Shown: piece by piece, positions 1-11,789 of the stretch
Numbering within the stretch: the first letter of the stretch is position 1
How the letters are laid out: the number at the start of each line of letters is the position of its first letter
Assembly (NCBI GenBank): GCA_028023455.1
Contig: JAQFVV010012422.1
Span: 9,274,337-9,338,336, forward strand
Direction of reading: 5' to 3'
Origin: Epiperipatus broadwayi
Taxonomy: Eukaryota; Onychophora; Udeonychophora; Euonychophora; Peripatidae
DNA length: 64,000 nucleotides
The notes under the pieces: model-generated
Databases searched by the model: none
Told to the model about the DNA's origin: nothing
What the model saw: the letters and a program-made list of their open reading frames with translations, nothing else
Position numbers and translations under genes: made by a program

Positions 1-10
1 TTATCCAGAT

Positions 11-739
11 CAGTGGTCTTCAACCTTTTCACATCTGCAGACCAGCAAAATTAAGGATAAGATTTCACGGACTGGCAGAAGTCTACAGATAAATTTTTTT
101 AAAGATGTAAACTGCTTAGCCTTAAATGAGCATAATTGTTATAACTGACCAAAACAACACACTAATTACTGTGTATTGTAATGGTGTTGCTTACCTTCCA
201 TGCTGAACACTCCTTTTCGAGTTGCACAGTCATATTGCTACAAAAAAACAGTACAATAATAATCATTTTTATTAATGTGCATGCATTACTACATTTATTA
301 TTTCATTCACCTGAATGTTGGGAAATATCACAGCTAGTGTAATTATATGACAATGATTATGATAAATGTAATATCTGTATTTAATGTTAAATATACAAGA
401 TGAAGTTATATATATATGGAATTTGTATAATAAAAAACTTATTTTTTTTTAATTTTGAATTTTTTAAAAAAAATAATTAAAAATTTAATTCTATCCTTCC
501 CCCCCTTCCCATAAACATCTGTGATAACTAGAAAAACAAATTAATTTATGTATGATTGATTAGATTTTGTTTTCGTTCTGTTTCTTTTTTTTTAATTGGG
601 TAAAAATGAGATGAAAAAATAAATAAAAATTGTTTATATTAATTAAAAGTTAAAATCTTATTATTTTGTTATTACAAACTTTCCTGCCAGTCTAACACGG
701 ACCGGCGCTGGTCTGTGGACCAAGGGTTGAAGACCATTG
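11..739. mobile_element. Non-autonomous hAT-type DNA transposon
   Basis: The left end reads CAGTGGTCTTCAACC and the right end, read on the other strand, CAATGGTCTTCAACC; further inside both ends share an AGACCAGC block. Such ends are typical of hAT elements. The 8-bp sequence ATCCAGAT lies directly outside both ends (3-10 and 740-747), the target duplication length expected for hAT. The 0.7-kb interior is A+T-rich and has no transposase, so movement would need an enzyme supplied elsewhere. The intact duplication says both ends are original. Confidence 0.88.
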
Positions 740-747
740 ATCCAGAT

Positions 748-1335
748 AGTATAAAGCTATAATATCCTCATTCTCAGACTGGTTTCTAGTTTTTGTCACT
801 AAGGTTTAGGATTCAAAGCTGTGATTTAAGGACTTACACATCTAGTATAGACTTTTTACTGTTATACTATTCAAGCTAATAGTCTGAAATTTAAAAAGAA
901 TCCTAAAGTTTTGAACCCAAGCTAACTTGCTTATATAATTATACAGATATAATACTAGCCCAATTTCAACATATTTTAGAAATTTCTATTTTATACCAAC
1001 AATACTTCTATCTTTAATAACAATATCACATGACTTTCTCATGTTTACTCATACAATTCCAGCAATAGTTTTTTCCATCCTACTCAAGTCCCCTTAAGTA
1101 ATCAATGGAAAACAGATAATATAATGAATATTATTATTCTTAGATTCAGACCAGTGTTTGGCTTTGCATTTGTGAGGATCCAGATTCAAATCTGGAACTA
1201 ATGCCCTTATGTTTTTAGCAGCCACCTTTGATTCCTTTGTATTATTCAAACTAATATCCTGAAAAAGAAAAGAAATCTCAAAGTTTTGAACACAAACTAA
1301 CTTATTTGCATAGATATCTGGATCTGATATTATAA
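748..1335 (+). repeat. Two related SINE-like fragments
   Basis: The stretch around 860-930 (ATTCAAGCTAATAGTCTGAA, then AAAGTTTTGAAC.CAA.CTAACTT) recurs at about 1240-1305 with the same order of blocks. A weaker relative lies near 11560-11640. Near 1168 the sequence GGATCCAGATTCAAATC vaguely resembles a tRNA B box, so a tRNA-derived SINE is possible. No complete A box/B box pair or clear target duplication is visible. Confidence 0.35.
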
Positions 1336-2089
1336 GTATTAAGAATTTATATTGTAATATTAAAGCTATGAACTACAATGTAAATAATTTTTTACTCATG
1401 TTTTATTTACTTATAAATGAGGTATAGATTCTTTATGTTATTTATAATTGGTTGTTTCACATATATATTAAAGGCCACAATTTAACTTTAAGTTTATTCT
1501 TCTCGGACTTGATATTATTATTAAATGATCATCTCTGACATAAGCTATGTTCATCAAAGGAAGTGTTTAATGTTACAAGTGCACATATAATGCCTCATAT
1601 ACTAAGCAGAAAGTAATTTGTTGATAATTGAAAAGAAACCCTCTGATTTCTTTTTGGGGTCTTAAAGGAATCAAGTAGGGCAAATTTCTGATGTCCACTT
1701 CATATGTTTTTGTTGTTGCAGCTATTATTCTATATGATTATTCATTTGCCAAAAACACACAGATAAATAAGTTGCTCTCTAACATGCATTAACCAGCATG
1801 ATGGGTTTATTGGCTTTCAAGAAACATCATGTTTTTTTTTCTCAGACAGTTAATTCTGTAAGCATTTTACAGTGATTAAAGTATTGGATCATCAAGATAA
1901 AAACAAAAGACTTAGTTTTTTTTTTTGAAGAATATTTATTAAAATGCATTAGCAATAATTAGATTATATACTGATACTAAGAAGATTAACATTAAGAAGA
2001 GTATATCTTCAAAACTTTTTACTGTAGTTTTACAAAAATCGTTTATATTAAAATAGAAAGTTAAGAGAATAAAAGTAAATTATTTAAGT
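1336..2089. other. No recognisable feature, A+T-rich
   Basis: I see no open reading frame, repeat or RNA gene that I can support here. Confidence 0.5.
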
Positions 2090-2905
2090 CATTTAGATTT
2101 TGTGAATAATGTAATTGTTTTTTCAAATGATGTTTCAGAGCTTCAAAAATATTGCATGACTTATCAGATGATAATAAAATGTAAGATTAAAGATAAATGT
2201 TAAAACAACTAAAATAACATTCAGTAAGTTTTCTTGAAAAAATAAAGATTTATAATCATGAATTAGAAGAAATTAATAATTATAAATATCTTGGACAAAT
2301 TATTGATACAGATGGAAATGTAATTGATGGAATTAATCATAGAAGTAAATTTGAATAGAGTGCTTCTGATAGAAATAATTTCAAATCAAAAGGAAATATT
2401 GCTATGCATTTGAAAAGGAAGGTTTTTTTAATAGATGTGTTTGCCAGTTCTTATTCCTGGATTTTAGATTTGGACACAACAATTTAAAAATTTAAAACTA
2501 TTCAATGAATTATAGAGAGAAATGTACGTTAGGAGTAACAGGAAGGAATCAAAAATGAAATACATGGGTGAGAAGTATCATTGACACTGTTGAAAGAATA
2601 AAGAAAATAAAGTGAAACTGGGCTGCACATATTATTAGAAACTGGATTCTAATAGATTGTAAAAGGACTAGAAAGAGATTATATGTGAGATGGATAGATA
2701 AAATAAAGAAGTTTATTGGTATATTGGGGAGAAGAGGGATGAGGAATCAGAAAAACTGGTTTAAATTTGGAGAGATCTTCATTCAAGTAGAATTTTTTTT
2801 TATATCAATGTCAATGTCATTTTGCCTCAACCTGGACAAAATGATGAAATACATATTTACTTCTCTTTATTTAATAATAAATAAAATTTCCTATATTTTA
2901 TAAAA
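2090..2905 (+). pseudogene. Decayed RTE-like LINE, 3' part of the RT ORF
   Basis: Frame-broken translation on the + strand shows remnants in the order expected for the C-terminal part of an RTE-type endonuclease-reverse transcriptase: a FSNDVSELQ stretch in the FADD region (about 2115), NYKYLGQIIDTDGN (about 2277-2320), and near the end a tract (about 2600-2800) resembling the W.HI.R / RW.D.IKK / W....E.F segment of these proteins. Stops and frameshifts are frequent, and substitutions lean to A and T. The region ends near an A-run (about 2900), consistent with a LINE 3' end. The family call rests on motifs only. A similar relic lies at 56.3-58.9 kb on the other strand. Confidence 0.6.
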
Positions 2906-4084
2906 AAAAAAAGTCTGTTATATTGTGCTTTTTGTTTTTACATATAAATAATATCTAAATAAATTATTTAGCAATAAATCTGACAAAATTATTTTTTGAT
3001 AACATTTATATTAACATAGTATTAATTATGTTTATATTGAAGAAATTAACATTACCTAAAAAAAGCCTTTTTTTTGTATTAAAATAGTATATTTGTTATT
3101 AAATAATCATTTAGTTGTTATTATTATAATATATATATATAAGTTTAAATTTATCCATTTGAGATTATAATCTTTTATTTTTGTCTTCTGCTTTCAGATT
3201 CAAACCCAAAAAAATTCATTGTTATATGATTTTATTTTTAACAATAATATTTTATTAAAAAATATAAATTATTTAAAAAATCTACAGATTAAATAAATGT
3301 AACTTATAATTTCAGATTTTTCTAATTATTGTCTTGATATAATTGAATGCACAAGCAATAACTAAAGTTTAAACTTTAGCATAAAAATGCTATCAATACC
3401 TACAAATAAAAAACAATAATAAAAATGCATTCTATGCATAATAAAAAGAAAACTAGGTTTTTTTTTTTTTTATTAAAGTTGTACTAAAACAGTCATTGCT
3501 TATTTACCAATCAATAGTTAAATAGATGGATAGGTTGGCTTTGGGCTGAATATTTAAAAAAAAACTTCTATGCTAGTTTACTTCAGTATATTTTTTTAAG
3601 TTCAAGCCGATTTAGATTTGAATGTCGTGTCATCGGTACATCAGAAATACACTAATGATCATGCCAAAAGCTTTCCATATTGTTATTTTTATTATTCAAG
3701 TAGATTGTTATTTTAAAAGCTACATAAAAAATTATAAAATTTTATAACGAAATTTCATGAACATCAATTGCTTGTGAAATACTTGTATAATGAGAGTAAA
3801 TGATATGGATTTTTTATGCAGATGAATTGCTATAATATAACTGAATTTAAGATGAATGTTTCGATAAAATTTAAAAGATTTGAAAAAAAAAATTTTTTTC
3901 TGTTAAAAATTACCATTTTTCAAACTCTGCACTTCAATGGCTTTCTTCTTTTGTACTATTCTAATCATGGTATGAGTGTGTAATATGTATAGCAGGTCTA
4001 TTAATATAATTGGTGGCTTAATAATATAGACAATAGTCACAGTAGCAACTAATATTGTTTTCAAATGTATGACCAGGTAATTAT
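2906..4084. other. No recognisable feature, A+T-rich
   Basis: This is low-complexity A+T-rich sequence with homopolymer runs and a short (TA)n tract near 3130. No coding signal or repeat was recognised. Confidence 0.5.
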
Positions 4085-4693
4085 AATAATATTTGTTGCG
4101 ATGCAATGCATTGTGGCTTTCCCTTTAGCAGTCAGGAATCTCTCAGTCACTATGCCCAGAGAAACCTGTTATCCATCTTACCTTACCTTTCCATTTCCCA
4201 CCCTAAGTTTTTCCCATATTCTCTATCTTGCTTCATCCCATTTCACAACATTATCTTTGTGCATTCTAAGATCCCCTTTATCTTTTTCCAAACCTAGCAT
4301 AAAAACCAAAAACCCATTTTCTGTATAATCACTTTGTTTATATTTATTCTCCCACAACTTCATTAATTGTACTTTTTCTGCTAGTAAGCATTTACATTCA
4401 ATTAATGTCTAATGTTTTCCATACCTCCCTTACATAGCTTGAAGACTAAACCACCCACCATTTATATTATATTTCCTTGTTGTTAACTATTCTATTCGAG
4501 CCTTAAACAATAAACTTTTCTTGCTGTTATCATAAATTAACTTTCATTCATATATTTAAACTTTTTTATTCTCCATACTAGTTCTCCATCTCCCTATTTT
4601 TTATTAATGCATCTATTATATCCTATTCTTTACTAATAACAATTCTCTTAACACAATCATTTCATCTTTTGTACAAATATACTGGTATAAATA
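4085..4693 (-). pseudogene. LINE fragment, 3' end, copy 1 of 3
   Basis: This stretch matches 9360-10018 almost throughout, with the same order of blocks (for example AGAAACCTGTTA, ATTTACATTCAATTAA and TTTTGTACAA.TATACTG.TA). On the - strand the longer copy encodes the C-terminal end of a non-LTR reverse transcriptase. Copy 1 keeps only this 3' part, as usual for 5'-truncated LINE insertions. Indels interrupt its reading frame. The 3' tail on the - strand ends in short ATGCA-like repeats near 4085-4105. Confidence 0.65.
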
Positions 4694-4763
4694 GGCAAAA
4701 TAAGAGTCATAGATCACATGACCCAATTTTCTTAAGCTTGTAAGATATAAACAATGAACATTG

Positions 4764-5110
4764 CCAATTGCTCAATAAGCTTTGTGATAAATGCTTAGCC
4801 AGAGAAAGCATTTAAAATATTTCTGTCAGCCCCCCCAACCTCTGATCATGGTTTCGTGCTTTGGCACTCCTCAGAGAGGTGCTAGGATAGGTTCAGACAC
4901 TAGATCTCAATAGATAACTTTTAGATAAATGCTGGCTTTAAGTTGGTATTTTTAGATCTAGTGTCTGAACCTACTCTAGCGCCTCTCTGAGGAGTGCCAA
5001 AGCACAAAACCATGGTCAGATGTTTGGGGGGGGGGAGGGTTTTCTGACAAGAGATATTTTAAATGCTTTCTCTGGCTAAGCATTTATCACAAAGCTTATT
5101 GAGCAATTGG
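4764..5110. mobile_element. Fold-back element (long inverted repeat)
   Basis: The left arm (4764 to about 4908) starts CCAATTGCTCAATAAGC, and the right arm (about 4957-5110) ends in its exact complement. The arms stay complementary through TTTGTGATAAATGC, AGAAAGCATTTAAAATAT, GCACTCCTCAGAGAGG and CAGACACTAGATCT. Arms of about 145 bp enclose a loop of about 50 bp, with a C-run in one arm facing a G-run in the other. There is no coding capacity. It fits a MITE or fold-back element, but a clear target duplication was not found. Confidence 0.75.
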
Positions 5111-5955
5111 AAGTCAGATGAGAGTTCTTATTTTCAAATACTCATTGCAAATTTAGAAAAAGTTTCTATTAGATAAGCAAAAAGAGTTTATACTTTCCGG
5201 ATTCTGCACATTTAGAAGTCCATATTCATGATCACTTAGTAGATTGTTTATTCTTTTTTTAAAAACAAAGCCACTACTGGCCATTCCTTTTGGTCCATAA
5301 CTGTCATAGGAAGGCCTCAGCTGGTTGTCAAGAAATTAAATCTATTATAGACTCCTACATTGTGAAATCTGCAATACAGCTACAGTTCATATATAGCTTA
5401 ATAGTCAGCATCTCAGACAACAATTTTTTTCTTTTTTTTTAAATTTAAATATTTGGGGTTTTATATTTTTATTAGCCTCTTATCAGCAAATTTTCGGATT
5501 CAATGAGCAAGACATCACTAATCCTAGAGTCTTTTTTGGTCTGTGCTATGGCTTGGTGCTTCCATTGGTCAAGCTAATTCTTTTTATTCTCTTATCTGAC
5601 CTTTTAAATTATTTTAAGTGCCCCAAGGGCTAGTTTGCTTTAAAACAATAATTTAATTAAAAAAACAATCATTTTCATTTTCTAAGATTAAACATGACAG
5701 AAATCATTTACTTTTATTTTAAAAAATACCAATCTTTACTTTTTTTTTTTTTTTTTTTACAAAAAAAGTACTTTCAAATACTTTTATTTTTAAAATAGTT
5801 TTTAAAGTTTTCCATCTGAGTGATTATATATATGTTAAACAACTTTTAATTTTCAGTTTTTAAGTTTTTATTTTATTTTTAATAAATCAATTTTTATTTA
5901 CGATCTTTTTATTTTAATTTTAAAATAAAGTAACAGCATATTATATACTGTTACA
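5111..5955 (-). mobile_element. Partial copy of the TGTAAC-ended element family
   Basis: Read on the - strand, this matches 27619-28440. Shared blocks include the TGTAAC/GTTAC palindromic end (5930-5955), the GGCTAGTTTG.TT block (about 5630), GGCCTCAGCTGGTT (about 5314) and GTCAGAT.AGAGTTCTTATTTT (about 5113). The copy lacks the rest of the 2.1-kb element and stops at the fold-back element on its left. No protein is encoded. Outside the palindrome the sequence turns into ATATGATATACATATA, again a TA-rich target. Confidence 0.7.
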
Positions 5956-7239
5956 ATATGATATACATATAAATAAAGCCTTCTGATTTTGATTAACATA
6001 AAATAAAAAAATTATCACAATATGATTTACATATATGTGATTTACAAATTACTATACACAATTTAAATTATTACATTATGATTTGCCTTTGTGTTTCATT
6101 AGATCTACTTAAAATCCATTCAGCACACAGACATGTGGCTTAATATAAAATAAACATTTTTGAATTGACATTTAATACTAAAAATGGTTAAAATTTATGT
6201 GTCTATTTGGCAATTCTTGATATATACACAGACATGCAGAATAATTCCTAGACATATTTGAATAATTATATAAGATATAATAAATGATTAAAATTTTACA
6301 TATATCTGACACTCATTGACATATATATGCATACATATATATGTGTGCATGTAATTTCTGAACATATTTGACTTGTTATAAAATAATTATAAGAATTTTA
6401 AGTTAAATGATTATAATTTTTCTATAGGTGTAGATTAATATAAAAATAAAATCCGATTTCTTACATTGTGGTTTTCAATATTTCTTAATGGATTCATTTA
6501 CAACACACACACATATATATATAATCTACACACATGTGCATATTATCATAAACAATAAATCTATTTCAATTGACATTTAATAAAATTAAAAAAATAATAA
6601 TTGAATTTTACATATATGTCATATTTGACAAGCATTGACATATTTTAATTTGATACAATACAATTATTAAAAATTATTTTCACAATTATTGTTTGTTGAA
6701 AATACATAAACTTGATTTGTTATTTTGTAATAAATTCTAATCTTTATTGATTAGGTTTTTTTTTTTTAAATTATTTTTACTATCAACTTTTTTTTTGACA
6801 GTTAGATAAAAGTTGTTTAAATTTAAAATGTGTCTTTTTCTTTCATAGTCTAAAATACGATGATCAATGAATTATTCTTGACTTTTAATTATAATTCAAG
6901 CAATGTTATCTGCATTTTAAGTTATATTTTTTAATGGAATTTTTTTAAAGGAATTATTAAAAACAGTTTCTGTAAATATATATATATATCAAATAATTAT
7001 TACTTGTTTTATTTCAAGTTTTAGATTCAAATGTCATTTTAAACCAAAGAAATTATTTAAAGTTGCATTATTATATATAATGCTATCATAGGTTGCATTT
7101 AACTAATTATAATGTCTTTAAAATAAATATTAGAAATTTAAAAATGTCTTTTAAATGAATTATTTTAAATCAACTCACTTTTGTATATAAGTTTATCAGT
7201 GCTTTTCTGCATATAGACACAGTAGCATACATATAATAG
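5956..7239. other. A+T-rich stretch with short TA/CA microsatellites
   Basis: There are short (TA)n and (CA)n runs, for example near 6320-6350 and 6500-6525, and loosely repeated phrases such as AATTGACATTTAATA (about 6164 and 6558) and TTTTACATATAT (about 6293 and 6605). They suggest an eroded local duplication. No gene was seen. Confidence 0.4.
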
Positions 7240-7720
7240 TTTCTTCAAGCTATCTCTTGGTAAGCTTGGTTTTTGGTCCATCATCGAAATAGGTATAATC
7301 CAGGCAATTGTCAGCATCAGGAAAGTATAATTCAGGTATAGGTTGTTGGCATTGTTTCTTTCTGACTAGGGATTGATGAGGTTCAGAAAATCAAACTGTC
7401 TTCTAGAACACATTTGTACAGGCTAACTGATCCAATTTTGAAGTTGACTCAGCCTTCAGGTGAATCAAAACTCCAGTATATAAAACTAGTGGACTGTTCA
7501 CTGCTGGACCTACTGGCTTGACTTCAGGTACATCTTCATTGGGGCTATTTTTTATATCTCCAGCTCTGCAGCTAGCTTTACTGTTGCCATTCTCTGCTAC
7601 AGTTATCAGCAAGCTGCAGCCAACTCTTCACAAAATATTTTAGTCAACTTTGCAACTATGAGCCAGTTGCTTCTCTAAATATTAAAACCAGACTATTCAA
7701 AACTGTAAACCAGGCTGAAC
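7240..7720. other. Less A+T-rich stretch of unknown origin
   Basis: Composition is visibly more balanced than on either side, as in other repeats here. A TATATAAAA motif occurs near 7480. A - strand frame of 69 codons (7403-7612) is open but resembles no family I know. It may be part of an unrecognised transposon or LTR. Confidence 0.3.
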
Positions 7721-9357
7721 TGGTATTTTTTATCAGTCTTTTTTATAAGAGTCATTTTGGTGATAAAAACACCTGAATTGAAAAGAGTTTTTTCTGTCTA
7801 ATTTTTATATTGATTAAAATCAATTTTAATCTTTTCAAATTATTTTTAATTACAAGCTACTTTTGGAAGCAATTTTGACATTTTACCAAAGGTGTGATCT
7901 ACATGTTTTTTAATCCTTTGGAATTTTTTAATCTACAAAGATTTTTAAAAATAGATAAAGAAATGTATACAAGCATTAATAATAAAAAAAATAAAGCATA
8001 CTTATTTTTAGATTCAAAATCAGAATTATAAACAATATTTATTAGACTTTTTTAATCGTTTAATTTATAATAAAATTGTATTTTAAATTTAGAGTTATTT
8101 AATCCTTTATTTATTATTCCAAGTGACATGTAAAAATATCTATTATGTCTGTGTTTATTTCTACTTTTCCTTCACTTTATATTTATATATATGAACACAT
8201 GTGCCATGTAACCCAAACAGTTACAATATATAAATATTACATAATTCATAAAAGGCACACTAGCATCATCTCTTTTCTAACACCAGAAACCATATTTTAA
8301 GCAATAATCACTAATTAGCAATTTAGATAGATTCCTATGAGTGATTTCTAATCATTTGTCTAGATTTTTAGTAGACTACTGGATATGTGCTGTTCTTTAC
8401 TTGAGAATATTTTTTGCTTTTACATTCTATTCTAAAGCCATTGATTTGAAACTACAATCTAAGCCAACTGATTTATAGATCTGATTTTAAATAAATATCT
8501 GCATTTTAAATTTAACTGTAGAAACCTTTGGTATAGGGCAAAAATGTAAATATTACTGATTTATTTATCCCTACATTAACTTTTATTTGGAGTTGAAGTA
8601 TTCACATAACTAGTATCAGTTAATGTAAAATAAAGATAAAATCAATGAAGGGTTATTGGTTTTTTCTATACTTTTGTATAATGATCAAGAATGCTTGCAA
8701 TTGAATTAAAATAAATAATTGATGAATTAAAACAAATAATTGATGACTTGGGTTAGATTTATGCATTATCCTAGTTAGTTGGTTTGGTCTCAAAATCTTA
8801 TGGTATTTAAATTTTTAAGCCTGTAATTTTGAATAGAAACACAAATGTAAAAGATAGCCATTAAGTAAAAACATATTGAGCAAATCCTATACCTCCTATT
8901 AGAAAAAGCTAAGATGTCAGGAACTTACTCATTTTATATATTGGAGTTTGAAGAAAAATGCTGTTTGTATTCCCAAGATGAACAATAACCAGATGCAAAT
9001 TAAAATATTAATATGTATAGCATCTTTGAGAAAATTGCTATAAAAAGAATGTAGTCAAACACTGATTACTATTAATATATATACCGGGAGGAATTATGAT
9101 TTAATTATGAAGACAGCTTTTATGGTTTTTGACATTTTAGTTGCTCACAAATAAATGAAGTAATATAAAAAAAGAATTAATTTTCATTGAAGTAGGCTTG
9201 CAGAGAAAAGAGAAATTTCAGGATCTGTGTTTAAGCTAAAAAAATGAATGTTGGTTTGGTAAACTTAATTTCAAAAAACTTTTATTCTGCTTTTTATTTT
9301 AGTTTTTTTCCCTGTCATTAAAAAATTTATTAGAAAATTATTACAGAACAATTCATG
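7721..9357. other. No recognisable feature, A+T-rich
   Basis: I see no gene, RNA or repeat that I can support in this stretch. Confidence 0.5.
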
Positions 9358-11055
9358 TGATGTAATGTGATGCACTGTGACTTTTGCTTAAACGAAGTCA
9401 GGAATCTCTCAGCAACTATCCCAGAGAAACCTGTTAGCCACTTTACATTCCCTTTTTATTCCCTGACCCAAGTTTTCCCATAATCTGCTCCATCTCATTT
9501 TCTCAACATACTCTTTGTCAACTCTATGGCCTTTATATCTAAATCTCCCTTATCTTTTTCCAAACCCAGCATAAAAACCAATAACCCACTTTATATATAA
9601 TCACTTTGTTCATATTTATTCTTCCATAACTTCATTATTTGTACCCTTTCTGCTTTCAAGCATTTACATTCAATTAACAAATGCCTAATATTTTCTATGC
9701 CTTCCTTACCCAATTTGCAGACTAAATCACCCATATTTTTCATTTACACGTATATTCTCTTGTTGCTAAAGATCCCATTTGAGCCTTAACAATAAACTAC
9801 TTTCTTTACTATTATCATAAATTAACTCTCACCCAATGTTCTGTTTACTTCTATATACATTTGAATTCTTTTTACTCTCCATACTAGTTCTCCATCTCTT
9901 CAACTCCCTATTCTTTATTAATGCATCTATTCTTTATATCATTCCTTACCACTATAACAATCAACAATCCTCCTAACACAATCATCCCACCTTTTGTACA
10001 AGTATACTGATATAAATTCTTAATCCAAATCTTTTGCATATCGCATTACCTTTTTCACCCATTTTGTTGTCTGCCCTTTACTCGTAACCCAATTAAATAC
10101 TATTTTAGCTATTTTTTTATTATCCATAAACTGCAACCTACCAAACATTTTCATTTTACTTTTTGCTTCTCTCATATAAAAACTTGACTATCCCATTTCT
10201 CTTTGAATTGCCTCCTTTGCTGTCCACACATCTCATACAATGCATGTCATCCTACTTCCCTTTGTACTTTTTCTAAGAAATCTAATACCCCTTTACTAAC
10301 ACATAATGCATCATTACCATATGTTAATCCTGCTACTCCAACTCCTATATAATTCTAGCTACATCATATTTATTATATGTAAACACTTAATTTCTTTATC
10401 AATCCCTTTCTTTTCTTTGCTTCAGTTATCACTTTTTTCTTCCATTCATCCAAGCAATTTTACTGATTATGTAAGATGATTCCCAAATAGTTATATCTAT
10501 TCACCACACTTAACTATATATCCCCCAATAAAAATTCTACATCTTCTCTTTCCCCAGTATTAACCATCATTATATTTGATTTTTCTTCACTAAATTTAAT
10601 CCCCAACTCTTTATCGACCCTTGCACATGTCCTCAGCATAACTTCCATATCTTCTCTTCTTTCTGCCCACAAAAAGACATCATCTGCAAAAAAACCCTCA
10701 CAAAGTATATACTCCCTTGCCATCTATTAATGGTATCTCTATCCCTCTTCCTAATTTTTCTATTGCTCTCTCCATTTCACTCAAATACAACAAAAACAAA
10801 AAATAGGGCATTCTTGTCTTAATCCCATCCTATTTTTAACTTTAACTGATTCTATATTTCCTAATTGATATGTATAGCAATTATTTTCATATAATTTCTT
10901 AATAATATCCACTAAAGCTTCATCCAATCCCAAATTGGCTAAACTTACCCATAATCTATTTCTATTTACTCTATCATATGCCTTCTCTATATCTATAAAA
11001 CTCATGTATAACTGTCTACCTGAATTCCTACTCATATGCAAAATAAACTACATGT
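9358..11055 (-). pseudogene. LINE reverse transcriptase, 5'-truncated, copy 2 of 3
   Basis: This is a non-LTR retrotransposon on the - strand. A frame at 10781-11041 carries the RT motif FIDIEKAYDRV (first catalytic aspartate region) and GLRQECP, close to the usual GLRQGCPLSP. The next frame (10514-10723) has FADDVFLWAE, the RT active-site box, followed by a KFSEEKSNIM segment. Downstream remnants (about 10510-10100) fit the RT thumb region, and near 9650-9720 a C...EE.I.HLL.EC pattern resembles the C-terminal zinc-knuckle-like region of many LINE ORF2 proteins. The 5' part (endonuclease, ORF1) is missing. Stops and frameshifts show it is dead. The clade is not assigned. Confidence 0.8.
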
Positions 11056-11345
11056 GATGTGATGTGATGTATTATGGCTTCTCCTTAAACGAAGTCAAGA
11101 ATATCTCAGCAATTATGCCCAGATAAACCTGTTAGCCACTTTATTTTCCATTTCCCCACTCTAAATTTTCCCATATTCTGCTCCATACCATTTCCACAAC
11201 ATAATCTTTGTCAACTCTATAATCTTTATATCTAAATCCCCTTTATCTTTTCCCAAACCCAGCATAAAAAACAATAATTCACTTTATGTATAATCACTTT
11301 TTTCATATTTATTCTTCCATAACTTCATTATATGTACTGGAGCTG
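11056..11345 (-). pseudogene. LINE fragment, 3' end, copy 3 of 3
   Basis: This matches 9370-9650 block for block (GAAGTCA.GAAT.TCTCAGCA, AGA.AAACCTGTTAGCCACTTTA, then CTTCCATAACTTCATTAT). Its 3' tail on the - strand is a GATGT-type short tandem repeat at 11056-11072, where copy 2 begins. Copies 2 and 3 therefore lie head to tail, as if one inserted at the tail of the other. Confidence 0.65.
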
Positions 11346-11789
11346 CCATCTATTGTAACTTTGAGTAATTAATAGATTCTATATGATTGTATTTATTTTC
11401 AATCCTTATTTTGAGCTGTTTAATATGTATTGCCAGACTTATTTTTGATTTTTGTAATTGAGAAGCTTGGATCTAAATATAATATATCTGCTTTGTTTTT
11501 TGGACTTAGTGGATCTTTTATTTAGTTGCCATCTTTTATTTATTTATTTTTTTCTACTACAATACTACTAGCCTAAAATTCAAAAACATTTTAATGTATT
11601 GAATTCAAGCCAACTTGTGAGCATTGTTATATAGTAATTATATTCTGCTCTTCTTAGTTTTATAATGGCTATAGGTGTCTTTATTCTTTGGTTTGATATA
11701 AAATCAAAACTTCACATAACTCAGTTTACATATACTTTTTGGTGCTTGTACAACCAATGCATATTATTAGCTGAAATCTATATAAAATA
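11346..11789. other. A+T-rich stretch with one SINE-like piece
   Basis: About 11560-11640 resembles the pieces at 860-930 and 1240-1305 (ACTACTAGCCTAAAATTCAAA, then GAATTCAAGCCAACTTGTG). Nothing else was recognised. Confidence 0.3.

Noticed and set aside
1150-1200. A tRNA gene suggested by GATTCAAATC
   Set aside because: No cloverleaf or A box could be built around it; at most it is a SINE remnant.
7403-7612. A 69-codon - strand open frame
   Set aside because: It has no family resemblance and no supporting splice or neighbour evidence; it is noted only as part of an unidentified less A+T-rich patch.
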